A stretch of 64,000 nucleotides of DNA, taken from Membranipora membranacea (Eukaryota > Bryozoa > Gymnolaemata > Cheilostomatida > Membraniporidae). Location of the stretch: NCBI GenBank assembly GCA_914767715.1, contig OU612065.1, positions 5,580,001-5,644,000 on the forward strand, written 5' to 3'. Position numbers and translations under genes: made by a program. Shown piece by piece: positions 12,133-24,084 of this stretch. How positions within the stretch are numbered: the stretch's first letter is position 1; every line of letters starts with the position of its first letter. The notes beneath the pieces are model-generated. The model was not told the origin of the DNA. It made no database searches and saw only the letters and a program-made list of their open reading frames with translations.

Positions 12133-15100
12133 ATGGAAGGCGTGATATCACTATCAGCTGAGCAGGTACAGAGTGTGCTCTTAATGGAGGTACTTATACC
12201 TGCCATGGAGAAAGGATTAGCTGAATTCTCTAAGGGACCTGACGGAGGTATTGTTCAGCCTGTCAGAACTTCATTAACGGTGGAGAAGTCTGATGGGTGG
12301 GTGCCTCATCTAATGTTGGTCTTATATTGGTTGTCACCAAAAATTTACTTATTTCTTGCATTATTTGCATTCATAATCAATTCATTTCTGAGTAATATAA
12401 AGGAATTAGTGAGGAATTGTGGCCTTTCAATTAGAATGGGCGATGCTTTACTAAGGGAAGTTATCACATTGCTAATAAGGAACCTCATTTTGTCTTTCAA
12501 TTAGACGAATACCATTGCGATAACGATTTCTGAGCGAGACCCTTGCAAGTTTGGCTCACTTACAGAAATAAAAAATGTATATCTTGTCGCCTTCAATCAT
12601 AAGATTCTCTGAAATCTTCTGCACTCAATATGATGCACAGCAATTTTGCCAGGGCAGTTTCAGTAATCAGACATGCCACAAGTCGTGAAAGGTTTTGGCT
12701 TTCTTAGCTCTTTTATATACATGTTATCATTGTCACAGTCACTAACACTTCTCAGGTTTTTTGTTTTGTAATATTGATGTAGAAGAGTATTTTAATGTTT
12801 CAGGTTTTTTGGAGTGATGCCTGCTTACAGTGCTTCTGATGACACATTAGCTTGTAAGATTGTAACTTTTTTTCCATCCAACACTAAGCTTGGAATGCCG
12901 TCACACCACGCCCAGATACTCCTTTATGATGCAAGATATGGCAAACTTAAAGCAGTGAGTATTTCATTAGGATCATGTTGGATTCAGAAACTGAATCTGA
13001 AATCCTGGACTGTAGATGTAACAAGTCCATCAACGTCAAAATTAACCAGTAAATTATGATACTGACAAGCAAAAATTGCGTATGTGCAAAATTGAAGTTA
13101 TGAAACCATGAAACGGATTCTAATCTTTCAGTTTATGGACGGGGAGGTGATCACTGGGATGAGAACTGCTGCCGCCTCCGCTGCTGCCACAAAAGTAAGT
13201 TTATCGCACCATAATTTGACATTACTCTTTCACCAGGGAGGGTGGTATATCCCACAATCCCTGCTTTCACCTTTGGTCCAAAGCCAGTATAATGGCAGTT
13301 ATCTGCTCATTATCAATGAACAAATAACTCCATGCTACATAATCTATTTGTTTGTGGTTATATTGAACCTAACACTGCCAGCACCTACAATGAAATTTAT
13401 TGTTACATATCTATTCCAGGCTTTTATTTTACTTGTCAACTGATGAAATCAGTCTGACCGTGTTATAGTGATAGTGATATGGTAGAATGTGGTAAGCTAT
13501 GTTTAGAAAGTGAGGGTCTGTCAAGGTCTCTCACCATTTGTCTATAATGTTTCTCGAGATGTGCACTATACGTGTAACCGCTGTAAGTTAGTATGGTCTC
13601 TTACATATGTATGTGGGCTGTGTTAATCCACAGTGGATCTACGGTTTCTTTTCTCTAGTTCTGAAAAGACTAAGTCGGTTAGTTAGTTAGTTACAAACTC
13701 AGGAATGACTTGCTGTATCGGTTATTGAACCTGAACCTCAAGATTATAATAGCGCATACACTGAATTATTAATCCTCTTCTCACCTTCTCTCACATAATA
13801 CTATTGTCAACAACTAACAAAATATAATGTTTTCTATATGGCAATGGTGAAAATGTATCTGGCTCAGGGAATATTTGATACCACATACATTATTGTTATC
13901 CAGTTTTGCCCACTGATTATAATTATAGCATCTGGTTCCTCAACAAGATGAGAAAAGTTTGAAGCTGGCTATCCTGGGAGCTGGAGTTCAAGCAAGAACA
14001 CATTGTCAGGCGCTGAAAACACTGTACAAATTTTCTGAGGTGGGAAAAATACCAGTTCACATAGCAGGAATAATTAAAATCTCATTTTTTATTTAAAATG
14101 AAAATCTTTAATTAGCAATACTGTTTGTCATTCCAGAGCGGAGTAGGAACATGTATCTGTTGTTAAAATTACATAACATTGATGCTTCACAGAGGATGAT
14201 GTTATTCCCATGTATTAACCAATGAACGATGAGAAGATGTTTCTTTGTATTAATAATTTTTGTTTTACACCAGATAAGAATATGGAGTAGAACAATGGAA
14301 AGTGCTATGAAATGTGCTGAAGAAGTGGGAGGCGAGGCTTGTTTATCTGCAGAAGAAGCTGTTCATGATGCAGATATTATTGTAACTGCAACATCTTCTA
14401 AGGCACCTATATTAAAGAGTTCATGGATAAAACCTGGCGCTCACATAAATGGTACATTTCAAGCGTTTGTGATTTTATTCTCCCATCTAAATCTCTCATG
14501 CAATACGTATCATGTTTTCGGTTATCAACTCAGTAACACAGGTTATACAATAGGTTATACACTTCTTACATATTTGGGAACCCTTGTATCTATAAAAGAC
14601 TAACTGAGGTTTTTCCAAACTTTTGTTATTGTATAGTCTCCTCAAGGTAAGAATCCTCTAACTTTGAGCCTTCCTTGTTCAGCTGTTGGTGCAGCCATGA
14701 AGGACGCTCAGGAGATGGATCCTCAATTAATGCTGACAGCAGTCGTCTACGCTGACAGCAAGGAGGCAGCCTACAAAGAAGCTGGCGATGTTATTTTGTC
14801 GAAGGTAATCACCTTGTCTATGATCAATCATAACAATTCATTACTTATTTCTCATAACATTTCTGAGCTTTGTATATGAACAAATATAAATAAAAATGGT
14901 TATTCAAAGTTCTTAAAATCCCCAGATAGGTACAGACATGATATTGTCACAGAGTAGGGATATATCCTTACTCTGTGATATCGTGTTTCTATCCAAAATG
15001 AATTTTGTATTGCTCAAAGGTTGATTCCACATTGCTTATTCTTTGCGGTCACTGTTCACAGGTTAACTGTTTTCTGTTTACAGGCAGAGGTGTATGCTGA

Positions 15101-15713
15101 AATCGGTGAGGTCATAAACGGGTCAAAAGAAATAAAAAGAGGAGATAGAGGCATCACAATATTCAAGTCACTAGGTATGCTACATGTTGGATGACTATGC
15201 ATCAAGGATAGATTACCTGTTTTGTTCTAGGGTTACATAGGAAGTATGTATACATGTATAAAACTCTTCTATTAGCTATGACCTATTTTGACTCTGACAC
15301 CCTTAGATCTGACATGCAATGATTACACCAATATTCGAGGGTGCTTTGGACACATATTCGTCTGCCGAAAATAAATGACCAGAGTGTTTCAACATGAAGT
15401 GCTTGGTTCAAACAATGAGGGAGTTCATTGGTTCAAACTTGGTAATGAAATTTTTATTTATGCACTGATTTAAATATCAAAATTGCACAATCCAATCCTA
15501 TTGGATTATTGGATATGTAGAAAATCCATCGCCGTATTCATAGGCGGATAATGGTTTTCTGTGAATTGATGCAAAAAGTTATCCCATCCTACCTACATGT
15601 GGCTGATGCTTTATTTATCACTCTTTTTTCCAGGTTTGGGAGTTGAAGATGCCATCAGTGCTAAAATAGTTTACGACGCACACATGTCGAAACCGTCTGC
15701 TGGTGATAAGTAG
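12133..15713 (+). CDS. CRYM: Mu-crystallin / ketimine reductase, paralogue 1
   Basis: Member of the ornithine cyclodeaminase/mu-crystallin family. In vertebrates CRYM is a cytosolic NAD(P)H-dependent ketimine reductase that also binds T3. Exons: 12133-12296, 12804-12954, 13132-13194, 13929-14039, 14274-14451, 14683-14804, 15084-15174, 15634-15713; 319 aa (human 314). Family signatures are PDGGIVQPVRT (substrate-side N-terminus), VMPAYSASDDTLACKIVTFF, MDGEVITGMRTAAASAAATK, the Rossmann dinucleotide motif LAILGAGVQAR at about 139-149, the second-strand region IRIWSRT, and the C-terminal GVEDAISAKIVYDA. An upstream in-frame ATG exists at 12106, but family length and alignment favour 12133. Exon phases equal those of the downstream copy, so the two are tandem duplicates. 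Part of exon 5 is nearly identical to that copy (see finding). Substrate specificity cannot be read from sequence. Confidence 0.95.
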
Positions 15714-15730
15714 AGAAATCATGAACCACA

Positions 15731-15736
15731 AATAAA
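15731..15736 (+). promoter_or_regulatory. Candidate polyadenylation signal
   Basis: A canonical AATAAA lies 17 bp after the stop codon of the first CRYM-like gene. It is very close to the stop, so a later site could be used instead. Confidence 0.35.
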
Positions 15737-17339
15737 ATAACGGTTCAGACAATCAGGGGAAAAACAGTGAAATCGACAGATAAAAAGTGGGTTTGACAAC
15801 GGATAAAATTTCAGTATTATGTACAATGTTCTATAGACCATCAAACAATGTGTCTTTTACTTACAGCATTTATACTTTGTTATTGCTATCTAATATTATG
15901 ACTTAAAATTTTACATCTCTATGCTATTTCCTATCTTTATGTGCTGACAACCCTATATACCCTGGTTGATGATATAGCAATCAATTGGCAAGCTTGCTAA
16001 TTGATGCTAGACTGCTGGTTCTGCAAGAATCACGCATTCCATTTGGGGAGCATTTTCAGATATAATGCCTCAACCCATAGCTCCCTCAGGTGCAATAAAC
16101 ATTACATATTTACAAAAAAAAGGATGTTTTTTAGTATTTTAGCATTGAGCAATAAACTATATATTGTATGTACTGTATCTAATCTCAGTTATTGATATTT
16201 TGACAAACTAAACTCAAGTCGACCGATAAATGTTAATGCCATTTCTTGAAGAAAAGTAATTTATTGTTAGATTAAGATTTTAGCATCAATGTGCCGCATA
16301 TCCCAGTTTTTTTATATATATTCAGCCGAGGTCATCCCGGTTCAATACTTGGGTCTAGATGTCAACCATGTCCATTGCTAAATTCCCCTGCAAGGGATTA
16401 CACCAAATTTGATGCGCTACAATGTTTTTTATGATGTTCCTGCACAGAAAATAGCAATTCTGTTAGCTCAAATAATGGCTTTCAACCAAGGAGTCCTTGT
16501 TTCAACTATTTCATTCATTTAACAGTGCTCGAGTAAAGCTGTATTTACATTGAGTCGAACTTCGTTGAGTCAATCTTTGGTTGCGTGACCAATTTATTCC
16601 TGTCACATACCTATAGTCATATAGGCTATAGTCGCATACCTACTAGTCTGTTTGGAGAAAATTTATGCCTTTGTATGAGAGTTGCGATTTTGAGTGCGCT
16701 GTAATTTTTGTATAATAGGGCTTCATTTGTAAACTGCATTTTACAATCCAGGGTCGACCGTAGATTGCCCATGCATATCAAACAAATGTAAACACATCAA
16801 TCACAATTTAAACTCTCATGGGATTCAGCTAGCTACGACCCTGCTGTTGTTATCTTCTGTCAATCAGGTCGGCAGTAATAAAACTTTAATTACAAAGAGA
16901 TATTACGGTAGCTAGTATGGTCAGTAACTGGCTTGTGTTATCAAGTTCAGGCTGCTCTGCTACTACCACTGCATTCTGTGCAGCAGAGTAACCCTAGACT
17001 ACAATCAGTGTAACATAGAGGCACTGTGTTTTCAGTGTACAGGGCTTGGGAGGCAACACAGCAAACTGTAGGTAAATATTGACAATGCTTATCATTTTTA
17101 CGGTACTGGCAGTCCAGTGCACATTCAACCTGTAAATGACTTCGAGGCCGTCTCATTATGACTATCTCTGAGGTAATGAAAACTGCTTGTTAGTTTACAT
17201 TGACTTATGGCTCAAAGATGTAATTTATGAATGGATCTCATATCAGCATCTCATTAGATCCTTTCTTATTTCAAAATAATTTAGTTCGCAGCTGAGACAT
17301 TGGAGGATTCGAGGAGTAGTAGCCCCTGCCTGCAACACT
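15737..17339. other. Intergenic between the two CRYM-like genes
   Basis: Contains the 3' end of copy 1 and the promoter side of copy 2. No further exon was recognised. Small AT-rich runs and a TATATATA stretch near 16310 carry no clear signal. Confidence 0.5.
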
Positions 17340-20162
17340 ATGACGGAGGTTGTGCATTTCACAGCTCAGCAGACCAGAGACAATCTGTGTATGAGTGAGC
17401 TGGTACGTGTGGTCGAACGAGGCTTGGGTAACTTCTCAGAAAAAGATGGAGGAGTCCTACAACCTGTCCGAATGGTGTTACCAGTAGACAACACGAATGA
17501 TTTACCAAGCGGGTAGGTTATAGATACGGATAATCAATATGTGCCACACCTGATTATACGTATAGACCGTGACCTGGTTTTGCACAACAATAAGTGAAGG
17601 TAGAAATGGTTCAATTGTTACATTTGACATTGAGGAATGGTACGGAACTAATCTGTATTACCATCAAATAATCGGCATAGGATGTATGTATCTCATGATG
17701 AATACAAGATTCAGATATGTGCAACTTGGGCATTTAGAGGAATATCTACAATCTCATAGTTTTGTATATACATTATTTTCAGATGAATGGCAAAGCATAA
17801 AAATGGATAGAGTACTTTACACCACCCTCCTTGAGATACCCTGTAATGCAACTTAGAATATAAATGTTTCCATTTTCTAGATTTTTCGGTTGCATGCCTG
17901 TGTACAGTCCTAAGGATAAAGCATTGGCCAGCAAAATAGGCTGCTTCTATCCACACAACGGGCAGTTTGGAAAATCCACACATATCACTACTGTATTGCT
18001 ATATGATCCAGAGTATGGTGAACTCCAAGCGGTATGTTCTATTTGCTAATTTTCACAAGGGTATCCGTATAAGCATCTCGCCTGGCCAGGCTGTCTGGGG
18101 TAGTCGGATTTTTGTTAAGTCTAACATGGGTTTACAAACCACTGAACCTCTGATGTTTATTTCCATCAACATTATATTTACCATAACAAGAGGTAAGAGA
18201 CCTCCGCTGTTTCCATACATCATATTGATTAGAGGCTATTTCTAACAGTCGTGACATATGCATGTCTGATGAGACCCCCCTTCTACAGATTGTAGACGGA
18301 GATGTCATCACAGAAATGAGAACAGCTGCTGCGTCTGCAGCTGCATCCAAGGTGAGCAAGTGATTGAACCATGTGCATCAGTATTCTTTGCTCAAGTTCC
18401 AGTCTTCTTTTGAGTTTAGAAATGACCCATTTAGAAATGATAGCATCGAACATATCAGGAATAAGCTGAGAGATCAGTCATGGACAGCCTCATTCTATTA
18501 ACTTGTTTGTAGCATCTTGTGAGACACCCTGAAGCTCCTAAGAAGTTAGCGATTTTAGGGGCTGGTCTACAAGCAAGGTCACATGTGTTAGCACTGCGTC
18601 AAGTATTCACTTTCTCTGAGGTAAGTATGTGCTTTAGAATCATAGACTAAGTTTATGTTGAGCGCTCAGCATATGAAAAAAGGGAACACAACTTCTAGTT
18701 ACAAAAGAACAGCCTGTTTCCGTTTAGAGCTCTAATCGTTTTCCTGACATTCATCATTACAATTCTCCATCGGCATCGGGAGCAAGAGTTGAGGGGGGAC
18801 AAACTTATCATTACAGTACGCTTCACTGCTAGTGACAAGGACATAAACTTTAGTGACAACAATGTTGATAAATTCATAGGCTTGCATAATTGACCTTATT
18901 CTGTAAACTATAATCTGTAGATAAGAATATGGAGTAGAACAATGGAAAGTGCTATGAAATGTGCTGAAGAAGTGGGAGGCGAGGCTTGTTTATCTGCAGA
19001 AGAAGCTGTTAATGATGCAGATATTATTGTAACTGTGACCCTGTCATCCACCCCTATACTGAAGAAGGCATGGGTCAAAGAGGGCTGTCATATAAATGGT
19101 AAGTTGTGTGTTGGTAGATGGTCTGTGCAAGCGCACAATGGGATAAATTGTTTGTGTGTCTGGAAAAATCACTACGGGAGCATAGATTTTGTGATAAAAA
19201 CCCTCAGACTAGGATTTTTTACATTTTCAGCCGTTGGTGCATTCAGAGCAGACAGAGCAGAAGTAGATGCAGATCTGATGAGGAATGCTGTCGTTTATGT
19301 CGATACAAAGGCTGCTGCACTGAAAGAAGCTGGGGACATCATCATAGCTGATGTATGAGAAGTATAGACCTCATAACGATTAACAAGTTTGGACTTATTT
19401 GCCTGAGTTTTAAGTTGCTCCACCTCAAGTCAACACCGGCTTCCCAGTATGACAGGAGTGACTTGAAATGCTGCAAATATGCGTTTATCGGACAAGAGAC
19501 AGCCCAGTTGATTATTTTTACCTCTTGCTTGGCCTTTGGTGAAACCTTATTAGCAGCTGAAATGAACTTAAATTCAGAAGCACACTATGTGCATCACTGC
19601 TATCTTTATCTGTGATACTTCACATTCTATACAATCGGGCTGGCTTTCAGTTTAGTACAACTTGTGTTAATAATCAACATGATGTCAAATCACTGTTTGT
19701 ATAGGCAGAGATATATGCAGAAATAGGTGAGATTATCAATGGTACCAAAGAAGCTAAATATGAACCGTACACAGTATTCAAGTCTATCGGTAAGTCACAG
19801 CAGCAGCCACTCTAAACTACACAGGGAGTGTAATATTTTCTCCTTCTAAATGATTACATTGAGTTTAACTATATCGCCAATCATGTTATAAATTGTTGAT
19901 TTTCTGATCAAGGCCTACATATTGCTAGGTCTGCTGGTGCACTTCTCCACAGTTATACGTATACACAGGGGTATGCCGCCAATCAATACTTGTATATCTA
20001 TGAGGTAAATAGATTTCTGATGAGATAGTCGTACATGTACCTCTTCATCTTTGATTGGGAAAAATGCTCTTATGGTAACTGATTACAGGCATGGCTATGG
20101 AAGATGCGGTAGCTGCAAAGTTAGTCTATGAGACATATATGGCCAAAAAATCTAAGATCTAG
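17340..20162 (+). CDS. CRYM: Mu-crystallin / ketimine reductase, paralogue 2
   Basis: Second tandem member of the ornithine cyclodeaminase/mu-crystallin family. Exons: 17340-17512, 17881-18031, 18289-18351, 18513-18620, 18921-19098, 19231-19352, 19705-19789, 20089-20162; 317 aa. Motifs in order are KDGGVLQPVRM, MPVYSPKDKALASKIGCFY, VDGDVITEMRTAAASAAASK, Rossmann LAILGAGLQAR at about 141-151, IRIWSRT, and AMEDAVAAKLVYETYM near the end. Lengths of exons 2, 3, 5 and 6 are identical to copy 1 and all phases agree, so the genes arose by duplication with introns. Outside exon 5 the proteins differ at many positions, so the duplication is old and the functions may have diverged. It shares the family's NAD(P)H fold; its substrate is unknown. 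Confidence 0.94.
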
Positions 20163-20284
20163 CTGCCACTATACACTGACTGACTAACCTGACCATATGT
20201 TGTTTTGCAGGCAGTTGTTTCAGTTAGTATTGCTGTATTCTAAACTCTAAGCATCCCTATGATCATTTTAAAACTATTTTGAGG

Positions 20285-20290
20285 TTTATT
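20285..20290 (-). promoter_or_regulatory. Candidate ARPC1 polyadenylation signal
   Basis: TTTATT on the plus strand reads AATAAA on the minus strand, about 320 bp past the ARPC1 stop codon. It also lies in the 3' flank of the convergent CRYM-like gene, so the two 3' UTRs may overlap. Confidence 0.3.
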
Positions 20291-20611
20291 CAAGATTTTT
20301 GGGTAAGTTTGTGAGTACTTGGTGTACCGTAGATCTATCTGAGGACGCAAATGACAAATATCATTATTTTCTTCATACCAGAAAGCAATATTTTATACTG
20401 CTATAGAAATCTACTAATTAGACAATCAATACAAAAAACTTAACAAAATCACATAACCATTTTAAAGTAATATCGCTGTAAGTCCATAGATCATATTAGG
20501 AATGATTTTCAATAACAGTATTGTATGAGAAGCAGGGTGGTGATGGTTTGATGCATGTCTGTATTCTGTATGGTGATTCCGTTACTATAATTCCAGTCTT
20601 ACTGGATCTGT

Positions 20612-23600
20612 CTAAGCGATGGTGAGACCTGCAATCTGGCTCTCCAGGCTCTAAAAATAAATTGCATTCATAAAACTTAACAGAAAATGGCAGCCTAGTC
20701 CGATATTTTCTACTGCTGCAGATGTGCACTGATCCAGTTTTAATTTATTGCCACGATTTGTATTTGTTGAACACAGTGAAGGCTTAGATTCAAAAGATAT
20801 CAGTGCTCCTAGATTTCCATAAGATAATAATTTATTATGATTTATCGTTGTCCCAAAAACTTCAATCGAGCACACAGGGCACAGAACTTATTTGTGTTTG
20901 TGTACAAAATCGGCTTCACAAACATAAGACTAAAAATTAATATATTACCAGGTACTATAGTAAACTTTCACCGCAGTAGACAATAATAGTTTGGATACAA
21001 AAGTTTACACATATTTTATTAGGTGATACTTACTCTGACGTCCCAGACAATAATCTGTCCATCGTTACCACCAGTGGCAAACTTAGCACAGCTATCCTTA
21101 CCACCACTGTGCAGAGATAGTTGTCTGTAATCAATAAATCAGTTATGATATGAATCATCCTGACTCATACATTATATGATGGCAATAAGATTACTAGGAT
21201 ATGAATCGATGTTCAACATGATCATAATAGGACAAAGTGACTCATCCATGCTACTTTACAGACATGGATGACTCCCAACAACTGAATAAAAATCGATGTA
21301 GGATAACTCCTAAGAGAGTATAGCTAAAGGCTCCTACCTGATAGAGTTTTGGTGGAGGGTCTCCATCTTAGTAGCAGTGGCGTTCTCACTCTCTCCTCTT
21401 TTATCCATAGCTTTGAATCGACTCATAGCAGACATGTTACCACCACCGGACTTCTTAGGAATGTCCAGCTTCTCAACAAACTTAACAGCTCCTTTAGAGT
21501 AAGGGGTAACATTGTAAATAAGTTGAATAGACGAAAGCCAAGTGATTCATGCAAATGATGTCAATATATTTTCTCTCTGATCAACACAGAGAGTTAACAA
21601 TATGTGAAGCTTTGTCAAAACTCAAAACTAATTGATCATATCTTACCAGCAGAGCAGTTGAAGAGAAGAGGTAGATTGTCAAATCCAGCCACAACCAGGC
21701 TATTCTCAGTCACCCAAAGACATGTGGCAAACGGCAGGAAGTTTGTCTTTTGTGTTGCAACACTATCAAATGAGTAATAAGAGAATTTGATGACAGATGT
21801 TGGGAAGCAGTCACAACAAGATAAGATTACATATAAAACCTGTGTCAATGAGAGAATGTCTGTGGCACCAGGAAAATTTGATAAGTATGCCTGAGGGTTA
21901 TCAGCTAGTCATGGCCATGTGAGGCAAACTGTGTCAGGCAGGTCTAGAGTGTACATGAGCTGATAAGTACCAGTTCAAATTTACTTGACAAATGTGATGA
22001 TAGGCATCAGTTCATCAACTATGAATAGTTGTAATCATAAGATAAAATTATTGACTTACACCATTCCATTGGAAGCGTCGACGACAGAGATGCTCGAGTC
22101 ATGTCCTACCCAGGCTAACTTTGTACCGCTGGCAGAGAAACACACAGAGTGCACCCAGCCACCTAAATATGAAAAACAAGATGAGCTAAATCAAAACTAA
22201 CCTGCTTATTCAGATAACTATGGCTATAACAGAAACAAATTACATAGGTGCACAGCTTGAAGAGAACTCTTGTATAATTCTCGTCAAAAATGTTTTGTCC
22301 TAAACAAAACCCAAACAGAAATATGCATATTTACCTCCGCCGTTAGAATATTCTCCTAGGAGAGCAGCGAATGGAAGCTTTGATCCCCACTCATTAGCAC
22401 TAGGCTTACTCTCTATCTCCTTAACATAGGCCGAATAGACTCTATAAATACAACAGTATATCTTATATAATATCATACAATCATCATCAAAGGTGGTTTG
22501 TGTTCCTTATTGACATAGATTCATGTTCATTCACTCAGTATTTTGTGAGTCAGAGGGTTGGTAAATAAACACTATAGTTGTTTCATCTCGATTAAATAAC
22601 ATTAAAGCAATTGAATGTCTTGACAGTCATCACCTACCTTGTCTTGAAGTCACTGGAGCCACATCCTAGGATATAGTTGTTGGGATGCCAGTCTATGCAT
22701 GTCACGGTTGATCTGATAGGCTTCTTGATGTGCTTGGATACCCACCAGTTGTTCTCAGACTCATAGTAACAAACACTAATGAGACGAGCTCCGCTGCCTA
22801 GAAATTAAGGAGTGCGATAATGAGAAGCTTTATTGGCTCTATGAAGCAGACATATCACAACTTAGAGAGTAAATACTCAGGCAAAATGCAAATAACATGA
22901 CATAACTTCTACCGCCAACTTGGACCAGGCCAGCTAATCTGAAATTTCATTTTTTGAGCACATTATACATACCGATAGCAAACTTGTTCTCCTGAGGTGA
23001 CCATTTGACACAAGTAGCAGCTCGGTTGATTCTAAGGATAACCAAGACGGGCTCCCACTTTGTCCCATCGAATGTCCATACGTAAGCATTTCTGTCCTAC
23101 ATTGTACAACAAAGGTTCAGTTTTATTACCATTTTGTTTTCTAAATATCAATTTTGTTGTTTGATTGTTGACTTGTCAAGAAAGGCTAATCTTGTTCAAG
23201 GCTCAAGACGAGAGATGTTATGTGATGATAGTAGGCTTAAGACAAATGTCCTCTCTCTGATGGATGGATGATTTATAAAAGCTAAAGTTGGAAAGGATCT
23301 AAATGGCACATAATATTATTCATCTTAGGATATTGTGACAACTTACCACACCACAAGTGACAATCCTATTGCTCTGAGGGGCCCAGTCGATACCAGTAAC
23401 TCTCTGAGTATGCTCAGCCAGAGTATGCTGCTTCACCCACTGCCCTCCGCTGAGCCCATAAATATGTACCTCCATGTTGTTAGGTGAAATAGCCAACTCT
23501 GAAACAGTGTATATTTAATATGATCCATTGTAGTAGATAACAGCGCTGCTGGTGGGTGTCGAGGCTGGTGACCCAATATTTGATCTGTTTGACTCTAAAA

Positions 23601-23766
23601 TACCAAAATCTCAAGCTACAACTCGCCATAATTCAACATTGTACACCTGCAAGTAACTCTCAGCCAATACTTCATCAATATGTCTTGTATCTTACTCACG
23701 TGTTTGGTCCTTGTTCCAAGCATGGCAAGTGACTGGCTCCACTCCAAATTGGTATTGAGTACCCAT
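20612..23766 (-). CDS. ARPC1: Arp2/3 complex subunit 1 (p40/p41)
   Basis: WD40 beta-propeller subunit of the Arp2/3 complex, which nucleates branched actin filaments in the cytoplasm. Exons in transcript order: 23766-23700, 23498-23347, 23096-22973, 22797-22638, 22441-22335, 22162-22060, 21762-21647, 21491-21338, 21124-21034, 20650-20612. Total 370 aa, the same as human ARPC1A. The start reads [20 protein letters not shown]. Propeller segments include [25 protein letters not shown]-type [56 protein letters not shown] and [18 protein letters not shown]. The long loop that contacts the complex ([20 protein letters not shown]) precedes the last blade. The final exon is tiny and ends [12 protein letters not shown], matching the conserved ARPC1 C-terminus. 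Without it the transcript would read from WDVR into an intron and stop after four codons, so the GTAAGT donor there must be used. The gene is convergent with the second CRYM-like gene. Confidence 0.96.
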
Positions 23767-23816
23767 ATTTTGAATATAGTTTAGATACCTTTAAATATAT
23801 AGAGATATATAGGGAT

Positions 23817-24084
23817 CAGGGATAGCTCAGTTGGTAGAGCGCGGGACTCTTGACTGCAAGGTCTTGGGTTCGATCTTCAGTGGTGCCTGTTGATGCAAAC
23901 TCCTGATTTGACCGCCGCTGGTCATTCCCCCTGGCCGACCTCAAAAACTAAATACGTTCTTTCCCCAACCAGTTGCTAAAGTCACGATTCAATATCGCGT
24001 TTGCAACTTGCCAAAACCAGGAATGTTTTTTTAACCCGGAAAGTTTTGCGAGATAAACTCAATTTCTGGGTTCATGACATGGGC
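23817..24084 (+). mobile_element. tRNA-headed SINE-like sequence
   Basis: A tRNA-like head spans about 23817-23888. It has an A box (TAGCTCAGTTGGTAGAGC), a D-arm that pairs (GCTC/GAGC), a 7-nt loop CTCTTGA that would give a CTT (Lys) anticodon, and a B box (GGTTCGATC). The anticodon stem (CGGGA/CTGCA) and acceptor stem pair poorly, so this is not a working tRNA. A non-tRNA body follows up to the next element. A tRNA-Lys-derived SINE is the best reading. It starts about 50 bp upstream of the ARPC1 start codon, on the opposite strand, and holds an internal Pol III promoter. Confidence 0.5.

Noticed and set aside
16947-17156. 69-aa cysteine-rich minus-strand frame
   Set aside because: No signal peptide, splice context or recognisable motif; consistent with chance.
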